Notes under the pieces: model-generated
Database searches by the model: none
Told to the model about the DNA's origin: nothing
Seen by the model: only the letters and a program-made list of their open reading frames with translations
Assembly (NCBI GenBank): GCA_025642065.1
Contig: JAODUP010000093.1
Location: 802,001 to 866,000, forward strand
Source: Paralvinella palmiformis
Lineage: Eukaryota > Annelida > Polychaeta > Terebellida > Alvinellidae
Length of the DNA: 64,000 nucleotides
Direction of reading: 5' to 3'
In this document: positions 39,104 to 50,600 of the stretch, piece by piece
Layout: the number at the start of each line of letters is the position of its first letter
Numbering within the stretch: the stretch's first letter is position 1
Position numbers and translations under genes: made by a program

Positions 39104-40922
39104 GTTATTGGCTATAATATTGTTTCGTTATATTCAAACTGGAACTTAATACGAAAGCCCCTTTTATTAGATAGCTTACGAGTCAGAAACGGACCCCCAA
39201 AATGTGTGCTTAGGAATTCATATGTGAATCTTCACGGATAACCAATTCACCCATTCAAGATAGGTTCTGAGGTGTTCTACAGACAGGACAAAGAAGTCAC
39301 ATTATCTCTCTTTATCTGTATTTCTTTGTAGCCATCAGAGAGATATATGACTAGTATAACCGACGACCGATATGACTATCCTGACACGACTATTGTTATA
39401 TTGATTCATTGAACTACGTTATTGACATGCCATAAATGGTGCTGGATAGAAATTTTCAGGTACATTTAGCCAACACTCTTTGAGTGTGGTCAATAGTAAA
39501 ACAGGTGATGTTATTGGGCGGAGTGTCGCTATTCTATTGGCTAATTCGTCGAAGAGTGTCCAGTAACACTCTCTGTCAATTTAAATACGAGATATATGTG
39601 CGGTATTAATAAAGTAATATAGTTTAATAAACGGAAGCCAGGGGACGTAATGCATTCATATGTTAATGTCTTAATTATTATTATTTGTAATTAATAAATG
39701 TTGCGACATCAAGTTCATACGTTTGTGAAGATTGGCTGAAATGTACCAAAATAATTATAAACCTAATAAACGGTACGGTATCAAAGTGGATCGATTGCAA
39801 GGAATTAGTACACAAACGACCCCTTCCTGTGCTTTTGATCAATAAATATTATCTCCCGGCGTATTTCTACGCTGTCTTCATAAATAAGGCAGAAATGTGG
39901 ACTGGTTCCTGGTACCAGTGTCGAGACAAAGATAATTAGCACCAAGTTTACTCTTATAACCACACGCGCGCGCACACACAAGGATGTATATGATGCATAA
40001 TATGACGGATAATTTTACATAAGAAAAACGGATAGTCTGTCATCTTACGCCCGATAAGTCGCCCAAACCTATTATCAGTATATAGATTTAGTTATGTATA
40101 AATTTTGGTAAATACAGATTTCTATGGATGCTTAAGTCTTGGTGTTAAATATGTATCCTAAAACACATACACTTTAAGATAAAAACACCAGGTACATAGT
40201 TATTTAAGGAGGGTCGTTGTCATATAGTCACGTGACATGCCCCGCTCACTAGCTGTGTCTAAGAATAACAATGGACTCAAATTGTCATTGTCACTCCAGT
40301 ACCATTAATACCAAAATTATAGATGATTTATTGGCTAATACTGTTATCGATTAACTTAGGTTAGAACGGCAAATATCAAATGGGTAATGTTTATTATTGG
40401 ACGTTAATGTGAGAGAAGAATAGCTTCATAACAAATATATAGCCGTGTACTTCTAACCTAACTTCTTCACATAGTTTTACCAGAAGCCTAATATTAAAAT
40501 GGGTATCCCAGAATTCAACCTACATTTTTTTTTGTGTATCATAAACTGATTATGTAGACGTCATGTATTAACTATGGTAGTTTATATACAAGGTTAATTT
40601 TGTGGGATTTTTTCGTTGATGATTTGTCTGTGATCTTCAAGAAACTGAGAGGATGAAACAATAATGGAATGTTTCAGAGATAATTTAATTATGATACAAG
40701 GGAGATATGTAGGAAGTATCATTGAAAATTAACCTCAGTTAATTTTCTTTTACTCGCATATAGTAGGGTAATGAACCGAACAACCTTTAAATATAATGAG
40801 ATGAAGTAAAAGATGAAACACCCTTCTGATAATAATAATAACTCTGTGATCAACCGCACTACCAGTTAGGCCACTGAGAAGTCACCTACCTATACTTGCG
40901 TAAATGTGTGCACGGATTTTGA

Positions 40923-40955
<33 letters not shown>

Positions 40956-40972
40956 ATACCCGAAAATATGTG

Positions 40973-41013
<41 letters not shown>

Positions 41014-41909
41014 TTATTATATTTAGGTCAATGTATATATGTGTGTGTGTGTGTGTGCGTGTGTGTGTGAATAGGTAGGTAGCTTTGTATCTATCTGTTT
41101 ATGCGTGTCCGTATAAGTGAACATGTCTGTGTACTTCAGTTAAAATGAATTAACAATAACATTTTATCATTCATTTCGACACAGAAATTAGGTGTCTGGC
41201 ACACCGTGTCTGCTATTTTGTAAAGAAAAATTTCGACAACTCACCAGCTTAGGGTTAAATCTAAGTTGAAGGGTTTCATTACTAAATGATCTACCGGAAC
41301 ATGCAGGTATCAACACATTCAGCAAATCACATCTAAATATTTAATATCTATCTAGATAACTACGATCTCATACACACTTCTGTACAATACAAATGATAAA
41401 CATATCCTACACCGTGTTAATTAATGCGCATGTTCAAAAGACATTTTAAAATATTACTATAGACAGTGACTGGTTTACTGAGAATATGGAATATGTACGC
41501 GTGTCTTTCTGAGACTACGTTTTCCATAAGTATGACTGATAGCTGGGGGAGGGGGATTTTTGATACGGGTCATTTAATTTATCATTCACGGTTTGTTGCA
41601 TTTACCAACATAGAATAACGAAGAAAAATAAAGCAAATAGATACACACGAATCTAGACGAATCACAAAATAATTCGGTCTGATCCTATTTTCTGTGTTGA
41701 CTTCCGTATTTGGTTTATGGATTTATTTAATTCTCAAAAGGATCAGCTATGGTGATTATAATTAAACCAACTAATAAAGTCATATATTGTTATTATTTCA
41801 GAATGAAAATGTCACATCCGACGATTCCGATAAAACTAACGAAAGTAGTCACGTGGTCTACCGCGGATTGGTTATGGCAGGCAGCATCCTCTATTATCGT
41901 TTGCTATAG
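36928..41909 (+). CDS. Putative 80-residue secreted or membrane protein, unknown family
   Basis: Two coding exons, 36928-37062 and 41802-41909, join in phase 0 through a strong GTAAGT donor and a TTTCAG acceptor. The first encodes MESHWVVALFMVSILAVMYT then SVLSD, a convincing signal peptide or signal anchor, then a Thr/Ser/Ala-rich stretch with an NATT glycosylation sequon. The second gives an acidic NENVTSDDSDKTNESS part with two more sequons and a hydrophobic C-terminus VVYRGLVMAGSILYYRLL. The TAG is the last codon of exon 2, directly against the donor GTAATA; a third, non-coding exon would start at 42042. A weaker GTTTGC donor ten bases earlier would instead continue into 29 further residues. 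I recognise no family. It could also be a non-coding transcript. Confidence 0.5.
38361..38418. repeat. (TG)n microsatellite
   Basis: Two TG tracts joined by TATATA. Confidence 0.95.
38930..39101. repeat. Paired (TA)n tracts around a (CA)n tract
   Basis: TA tract at 38930-38970, about 70 bases of unique sequence, then (CA)n(TA)n at 39042-39101. Confidence 0.93.
40765..40895 (-). mobile_element. SINE fragment with tRNA-like head
   Basis: Contains the ATGAAGTAAAAGATGAAACA and CCCTTCTGATA body and, on the minus strand, an A-box-like GGCCTAACTGGTAGTGCGG. The region between A- and B-box has been replaced by an (AAT)n run. Confidence 0.55.
40925..41060. repeat. (CA)n/(TG)n/(TA)n compound microsatellite
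   Basis: CA tract, TG tract, TA tract and a second TG tract within 135 bases; the CA and TG parts could pair as a hairpin. Confidence 0.94.
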
Positions 41910-42041
41910 GTAATATTGTTGATAAAACTATACACTGATTTAATTGATTACAATTAAGTACATAATCGTGAACTATATTTCACCATTAAAATGAAGCAAT
42001 TAATATCTTCTGTTTAACAAAATCTTGTTTTTTTTTCACAG

Positions 42042-43745
42042 GTGCTCCAACCATGTTATTTAGCGGGAAAAGTAGCATAAGAAACTTATTAGATAACAAC
42101 AGCCGGCCATCCGAATCTAACCACCAATAATTATACACCAACGAACTTATGTATTTATTTAGACCAGTGTTCTTTTAGTTAATTAGAAACAATATTCATA
42201 TTGACAATTATTGTATACAATTAACAAAACCAGTTTCTGCATCAAATAATTAATTGTAAGGTTTACAAAGTTTATTCAACATCATGCAGTTAATCACTTA
42301 AGTTAATACTTAATGAGCTATCGTACTTATGCAATTTTCTACAATGTATGCTGAAGACTTTCTCCTGGAAAAAAGATAAGTAATTTTAAGCTCCTTTGCT
42401 ATTCTTTTTGTAATTTCCCTTCTATGAAAACAATTTTGAACCAATTTGGTCACCTATGTCAGGAAATACGTACTCATTTCGCGTGAACTTATATTAAATA
42501 GAGTGTCAACAATAGAAATTTAACAACACGCGCATCCTAATAATTATAGGCGTTCGTGTTTCGGTAAAGGTACATGTTTATGTTCATTAGAATGGGAAAA
42601 CACGATTTTCAAAGTTTGTTGAGGGAACTAATTTGCAAAAATAATAATTAGTGTAATTAACAAAATTTGACGAAATTAAATTAGCTCATCCTTGTTGAAG
42701 TCACAAAGTTTGTTTTCACTGTGATGAATGTTTCTTGGAGATAACCTAGTGTTCCTATATTTATTACACGCAACGGAATGCCAAAAACAATTTAACTTGA
42801 TAAAGTGCTTGCTTCAATCATTCACATATCTGTTATAGCTTTAGCACACGTTAGACATGAATGTGTACTTATTCAGATGTAAATATTTGTATCTTTCAAT
42901 GTAATCGATGTGGTACATATTTTAAGGTAATGATAGTTTATTCTTTAGTTAGTGTTTAATTAATACAATGTCTACATTAGGTGACTACAGCATACGGAAA
43001 CATTCCAGGTTTTAAGAAGGATGCAAGCCGTAACAGGTGTGTGATCATTAAAAGGATCATTAAACCTGTTACGGGTTAGCAATAATATTGTAGAGTTCTA
43101 ATCAGGGTATATTGTACTACAATACAAATGCTATGTTATATGGTTGAAAAGATCCGTCATACATCTAGAGCAACATTTGTCGCCTGCTAACATACACACA
43201 CAGACATACACAAACACGCACACACAAAACAATAATTAATTCGTATTTGCGTCACTTGTTCACAGCAAGGGTTTTCTCCATAATTCAAGTATTGTGGTGC
43301 GTATTGTGATTGCTATATCCCAGGACTTTTGTATGTTTGTGTGAGTGTGGTTGCGTACGTACGTATTAGTTGAAAAGCTATGTGACATCAGATGCATGAA
43401 TGTTTTGCTGTATATTTAAATATCTAATAATATATTTTAAAATGACGAACAGTTTTAAATTATTCGTTAAAGTTCACCAATCTCAAAAAAATTCTATTAT
43501 CACAGCAATTTCTCTATGTGTACCATTCTAAAAACAGATCGATAAATTTCTTTTAAATATTGATATTTTTATTTGGACATTGTACACATATATGCATATA
43601 ATTAGGTGTCTGTTATAGTTTTAGAAAGAAATGTGATTCTAATTACTAACACGGTTTATTATTTATATGACTGGGTTTTAACCGAAATATATTTATTATG
43701 TAAGATGTATTAATTTTTTCAATAAAATATTATAGCTACATTGTG
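42042..43745 (+). other. Putative 3' non-coding exon of the plus-strand gene
   Basis: Begins after a long T-tract and CACAG acceptor and ends near an AATAAA at 43721-43726, the best polyadenylation signal downstream. If the weaker donor in exon 2 is used, the first 90 bases would code for GAPTMLFSGKSSIRNLLDNN and a short tail ending ESNHQ. No other open frame of note. Confidence 0.4.
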
Positions 43746-46240
43746 TATGTGTAGTCATGGATGGATAAATATTTGCGCGTGTAAATGAAATTAATTAAAT
43801 GTATTTGTGACGTGTATATATACACGTGCTTAATTGCATGTGTTACTATTATAGAAAACTATGGCAAATTAATGGTTAAATTACGGTTAAAATTAATCAA
43901 ATAAGGTGGACCAGCAAATATGACTCAATTAATTGCACACGTTTTAATGTAAATATACATGTACCATGTTTGGTTATCAAGTGTTGTAATTAGATTTAAT
44001 AATAAATTACCATTAACTAGTAAGCCATATTTTATGTTATTGCATTGATAATCTTAATATTGGCTAATTTATTTCATCTTGGATTCTGGGTGTGTAATTA
44101 TATTGGTGTATGTCCGCGGTAACAACTAATTGAGATCTCAGAAACCCAAAGTATGAGTAAATGTTTGGTGATTGCACACCAATACTTGTTTTCCTTATTC
44201 CCTGTACCGAGATATTAGCCGAGACGATAATGAATTTGTTTTAAAAAGATTGTCCAGTCTTCCGCAAATAATAGTTGGCCAATAACGGGTGAATGAACGA
44301 ATTCTACTAAGATTAAAAAAGTCAAAATCTAATCTAGAATCACAGATAGAGACCAAAATATAAACGGGAAATAGTTTCCGTATGAAGCTACTCATCTAGA
44401 AAAGTGCGCACACGCACGCCTATTCCGTAAACAGGCTGTTTCCTGGGTTGGTACTGATGGACTGAACTGAGATGTATAAATGATATCTTGGACAATAAAC
44501 GGCATAGGATGTAAACACGTCATCGATGATCCATTAATGATAACACAACATGTATAAATGCTGATATTACGTCCATAATCAATACGACAGCTGTATCAAT
44601 ATATGACGCATTAACGTCGACGCCCAATATAGGAGAATTACAGAGACAGCTTAATGATGTATTTTGTTTGGATCAAGAAATCTTTGGACATCGAACAGTG
44701 AAGAACAGATCCATTAGAGCAGTATTATAAGGTATACGCGGTCTATTTCGGTTTGATTCGCAATGAATGTACGCAGCAACACTGTCCGAGCTCAGCAATC
44801 AATATTATATCGATGTTTGTTTGGCAGCAGGATAGTCAAATGACCACGCACGCTTTAACAATAACAAGATTGGTCCAGGATTAGACGTCACGCGAGAATA
44901 TCAAACAAGGAAGGATAAGGAGGGGGGGGGGTATTGGCATATACAATACGCAATCTCTCGTGCCTGTATAGCCGACGTGATCAATAAGTTGCTATGTATC
45001 ACGTGGAAGTTAATCTACCGTGACTTGTTCTAGACAAGTCACTGACACCGTGTTCGAAGCATTGGCTATAGGTGATAATTTATATCTTTATTTATATAAC
45101 GAAATTTTACAAAGCGGTCATTTAATGTTCTATGATCCGAATGCTCCAAAACATAAATGCTCTGTAGGTACCCTAGGCTAGCATTATCTCATATTCTTTC
45201 ATTTACGCTTGTCTTTCCGAAGTTCCAAAAGGGCTAAGCTATACACAGGTTCCTGAATGTGAAGCGGTTCCATTACGCATTGCCATTAACCCCTTCCCCA
45301 TAAACATCAACAGCTAGGTGGATGGGGTTTATAGAATGAGAAATAGAAATGATCTTATTTTGTTCCGCAGATTCACACAGAACTTCATCAATTGTAAACT
45401 CCCAGGAATTTGAAGTTATTTTTCCCATTGATTTGTTAATTTCTATAAATCAACGTTTCTCTTTAGAAGGAACTTAAAGAAAAACAGTTTACAAAGATGT
45501 GGCAGTTTCTAGTGAATTAATTACCTCCAGCATTTAATAATAATAATAACTTTAATAAAACGCCATTATATTAGCAAACAGACGCCATTGAAAAGCGCTC
45601 TACAATGATACCACAAAGATGTTTGTAAAAATCTAATAAGATATTTCAAGGATAAACATTATTTATCGTTGAAGGCAACCTTGAATAGGTAAGTTCTTAG
45701 AACAGAATTAAGCCTTTCAAGTGAAGACCCATTTCTAATAACCACTGGCTAACTATAGTCAATAAAGTGGGAGCTGAGACACTAAATGGATAATAGCAAA
45801 ATAATTCAACTGGAACCACACGAACCTGTAATATTATCTGACTGGGTGACACCAGTTTTCGGGATGACTTTCGTAGATGACATACGTCTTGATAAGTATA
45901 ACCAACTTACGAATAATATTTTAAATTGATAAACTATTGTCTACTTATTTATTCATTCTATAACCACTAATTGAAAAAAAAAACATTCACGATTACTACC
46001 AATTCATTATGACAATCTCAATGATTTATATTCTTAATGGGAACATTATGATACAATGACTATTACTTGATTAATTTTTGTAACCAGTCGAGTTATATAC
46101 ATGTGTATATATATATATATATATATAATTTGTTAGTTTAAATATTTATGTAAATTAACAATATTTATCTGGAATATGATATACCAACTGCCAAGAGTTC
46201 GTGAATGATAAACGAATGAACTCCTTAAAGAATAATTTGT
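43746..46240. other. Intergenic, nothing recognised
   Basis: AT-rich with a few CpG-containing patches between 44.4 and 45.1 kb. A near-perfect palindrome (GTGACTTGT-TCTAG-ACAAGTCAC) lies at 45020-45042. No convincing frame or repeat family. Confidence 0.45.
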
Positions 46241-46304
46241 TGTTATTATCATCTACACACACATGTTTGTTAGCGTGTGTGTGTATGTGATAATACCAGC
46301 TATA

Positions 46305-46605
46305 GTTGGATTTTATTTATAGTCCATTAAGGGTATGTGATTTCCAGATCATAATTTTGCATTTAATAGGAATGGCGTATACTTCATCCAAAAGATATAT
46401 GCCACTAAACTAAGTAATGTTCAGCGCGATTTGCATGGCTGTCTAGCTGGTAAATAGCCTATATACAGCTTTTCAGCGAGACATTTATCGGCGACTACAC
46501 GCATAAATCGCCATGCAACACAGTGATTTTTAGACGTTTAACCCGATACCGTAGTGCGAAATTCCGCCGCATGGTGCCGCCAGGGATAAACAGACAGGTC
46601 TATTG
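46305..46605. repeat. Repeat family A, copy 3, rearranged
   Basis: The left segment (46305-46446) matches the reverse complement of the middle of copy 1 (about 414-567). The right segment (46446-46605) matches copy 1 (about 567-750) in forward sense. The far-left part of the family is missing. So one block is inverted relative to its neighbour. Confidence 0.8.
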
Positions 46606-47436
46606 TTTCAGTTTTTTTGTAGTACTGGATAATGTTGACGACATTTTCAAGGTTAATATAGGTGCAAGAATTGTCCTTTACAAATATCAGCTTCTACCAT
46701 GGCTAGTTCCAATCAGCTAATCTATCTCCAAGATACGACCCCTAGTATAAAATTATATAAATTACAATTGATTAATAAACCTATATGCACATACAACAGA
46801 TTATTTCGTGCACACACACACACAAAGAGAAATGTGTTTTATCAAAGCATTTAATACACTATCACTTTTTGGACCTATTATTATGGAACGGTCTACTTTT
46901 CCCCACACAGGACATGCCACTGCTGAATAATATGTGATAAAGAAACAACGGATCACGTGCGGTTGGATTATTTTCAATTAATTAATTGACTTTATTATGA
47001 TTTGGTCCAAAATTAGAAATAATTATTTGATTGTGGACAGATACAGAGAGAAAATGTAGTATTTTAATTAATGTTCATTATGAAATTATTAACAGCATTG
47101 CTCTCCTCTTCAGTTGACAGTTTCTAAGGAAATAATGATTTACTAACAACACAACCAGCAATAAAATTAATTTAATAAACACTTGTATTATTTAATTCCA
47201 AATAACATAGTATAATGGCACAGATTAGTGAGTCAAGTGTCTCACTTGTAATAATAAATACATATGTTATTATTAAATAACATGATTATATATTGATATT
47301 TCTGGTGAGTGAGTGAGTAGTATGTTTCAGTTAGTGACTGAATGAGTGCACACTCTGTGTAGCACCCTTGGCAATGGTCACACGTGGCATATATAGTTGT
47401 GGGTTACAACATAGAGAAACTGCAATTCTGATGATA

Positions 47437-47624
47437 TTAATTATTTTCTTGTTCCGAAGAATGTAAGAAAGTTTTCATATTGAGATCAGGAAATTGAAGC
47501 TGTTCTTCCATCCATTTAGCAGTCAGTAATAAGGTGTTTTCTTTAAACATCTGACCAATCAGCTGTAAGCCTATTGGTAGATGATTTGATGACAGTGCTG
47601 TGGGCATAGTGATTGCAGGTACAC
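47437..47624 (-). CDS. QRSL1: QRSL1 last coding exon
   Basis: Encodes [20 protein letters not shown] then [20 protein letters not shown] and stops after EQENN. The frame runs on into the upstream (CA)n intron repeat, but the acceptor TTATAG at 47625 and the family alignment fix the exon start. Confidence 0.95.
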
Positions 47625-50600
47625 CTATAATAAGTAAATAATGATGTTGGCTGAAAGAAGTTAGATATACATGTATTGTGTGCGACTGTATGTGTATGAC
47701 TGTGTGTGTGTGTGTGACTGTGTGTGAACACGCGGGCGCGCGCGCGCACACACACACACCATACACACACACACTGCTAGATAGTTAATCTTCATAAACT
47801 TTGTAAATAGTAGCAATAAAAGAGACTAACAGTTTGTAAACTGTTATTTTCAAGACACAGCAACGATTAACAACTAGCTATAACTGATTATTAAATAGAT
47901 TAACTTAGACATTCTCAATACAGCTGTGCTCTGATCACTGAACCTATTACTATCAAATGTTAGATTTGTTCTGATGATAACCGCATTAATAAGTGTACAG
48001 TCATGATAATACACAAACGGCACAGTGTAGATCATCGTGACAATGGTCCAAGTTATAATTTTGTGTTAATAAATGTCATACCATATTGAATAGATATAGG
48101 AAAACACCATAAAAAAGACTTGTTATCATATTATTTTTCCATTTACCAAAATCTTTTTTTGCAGTTCTAATAATTGCTCAGTATCAAACTAGTTACGTTT
48201 TTTTTAGTCAGTTGAACACCTCCAATATGGCGTTTCCTGATTGCAGTTAGGTTCAATATGAAACTATTTTAGGTATGAATATTTCACATAAAAACTTCTA
48301 ATATAAAACTAGATGCTGATAATGCTAAAACAATCAATATATGGTACACTCAAAGAGTAGTCAGTACAAATATGAAACAGTGAGCACATGTTTTGTCAAT
48401 AACTTATCACAGCTGACTACAATCATAATGTAGTTAGGATAGCTTGATTGATTATTGATCGATAACTTTCATTTCATGATCTATGATCATGAAACAGGGA
48501 TAGCACATGAAAGTGAGCGTACTTATATCCAGTGTGGTCCCTTTTTATTGAGTTGCTGTTTTATATCTCCTCCTCCCCCACTCACATGAGAGCAGTACAG
48601 AAAGATGGAGTCGAAATACCAAGAGTGTGTTATGTCCTCAGAGGATCTTCAACATCCTCCTTTTTAATTTATTAAATGGAAATGGCAGTGCCATTTAACA
48701 TGATCATCCACCCATGATGTTATGAACAGATTTTGGTCTTCTGACGAGACTGAACCTGTGATCTTTGCCGGTTAAGGCAAATCCACCTGAAAGCACTAAG
48801 TGCAATGGGCTTAACTGTGCTAGACTACCAGAGTTCACCAAGGTGTCATAGGTCTATTAAAGGTCATACAGTTATATCACTCATAAATAAAGTAATTCAA
48901 TGTTGAAAAAGAGAATGTAAAAATGACAGTGTAAATTAAAATATAAGGAATAACACACACACACACACAGACAGAGAGAATGCATACAACTGCTTGTAAC
49001 ATATTGAAACAAGGACTCACCAGCCATGTTAACTGGTTGAGTGAACACATCTTGTTCTTGTGTACGGGTTCTGTTGTCAGCTTGTGAAAACCAATCATAA
49101 TGTGGTGCATCTCCAAGTAGAGTTGGAGTAAGCAACATGTCAATTCCTTGACTGAAGACCTTATCAAAGTCATCAGCTATTAATCTTCTTATCTTTAAAG
49201 CTTGTATGAAATACTTGTCATAGTTTCTGTAACATAAGAATTTAGGACACTTATCATGCATATCATCGTACTGCTGTTTCTCAAATGATCATATACTTAA
49301 AAATAACTACTTCTACTTAATAACAATCACCTGAGAGCTTCAAGGTTCTCCTCTTCCTTAAAAAAATATATTTAAAGTAAGAGAATGTTCAAGTTTTAAT
49401 GAAGAAGTTGGTTATGTGCCTTAAAACAGCTGGTCAGTAACACAGATTTTATTATACATACATTTTAAATGCAATTGATAACTATTTATAATAAAGGCTT
49501 TAAACAAAACGTAGTATTTTATGATGTTTAAATATGAAGCACTCTAATATCCTCTTGGTTTGGGTTCATAAATTGATGAGGATGACAATAATAATAATAA
49601 TACTAACAACAACAATATATATAACTGGAACCTCAATACAAGTTAATAAAAACTTAGTTTTAAATGTTCAAGGATGACTAAGACATTCATGCAAAAAAGT
49701 TGCATAATTCAGTCTTAAAAACAGATTGAAAATATTCATGTATGTATATTAATTTAAATTTTTAAAGATTTTCTTGAATTTATACAAACTCATTACTGAC
49801 TTATGATACATTGACTCTATACTGATCTAAAAGGATATACCATGGTGGGTAGTCTTGGTTTCTCATCTTACCCACTTAAAAACCTAAGTGCATAACTAAC
49901 ACCTTACCATAAGAACTGTTCCAGAGAAAAATACCGAAGCATTAAACTTATGTGAACTCAAGAAACCCAGAGCTGCATGAGTATACGGTTAGAAGATAAC
50001 AAACAGATCAATACTGATTAGAAAAACAGTTGTTCAAAATCACTCATTAATGATAATAAGAATAACAAATTAATAAACCACCATTATTAACAGAAACTAT
50101 ACACTGGTTTAAACAGCTTAAACCTATAATGTGAGGTGCCTAAATTTTGTCATAAGTATTGAACATTCGAATGCACTATCAATGAATGATTTATAGATTG
50201 TTGATACTAAACTAACAAGCACATTCATGGATTGATAAGTTCCCTTTATTTGTTTGTATATAAGAAACATCTTAAACACTGGTGGATATACACATCCAGC
50301 TGGTTCAAATGGATATAAAAACAACAACAATTGAATACAAAGAATACAAATTCTGAAGAGAAATATTGGAGTTGGGTGGATGGCAATTTGAAATCATGCA
50401 GAGTGGCAAAACCCATGGATACACTTCACTCTGTAACTATTAAATGTACCAAATCACAGTGGATGCAGATATATACTGGACTTCAGGACCATTAATCTGC
50501 GTGGGCGGACTTGAGTAGTTAGTTCTTTTTTTAGTTTGTGAGGCATACCATTCTGAACTAAATTTGTTAGAATTGACAGCTGTAACAATTGCTACCCTTC

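Larger units (their letters stand above)
37063..41801. other. Intron of the plus-strand gene
   Basis: A 4.7-kb intron. It holds (TAA)n at 37396-37426, several TA/TG/CA tracts (37838-37870, 38361-38418, 38930-38970, 39042-39101, 40925-41060), an LTR-like stretch near 39.5 kb and a SINE at 40.8 kb. A 79-codon open frame at 38025-38264 has no recognisable domain. Confidence 0.5.

Noticed and set aside
43028..43074. 11-bp inverted repeat (CCGTAACAGGT/ACCTGTTACGG) as a terminator-like hairpin
   Set aside because: The 25-base spacer and single occurrence in the presumed 3' UTR give no functional support.
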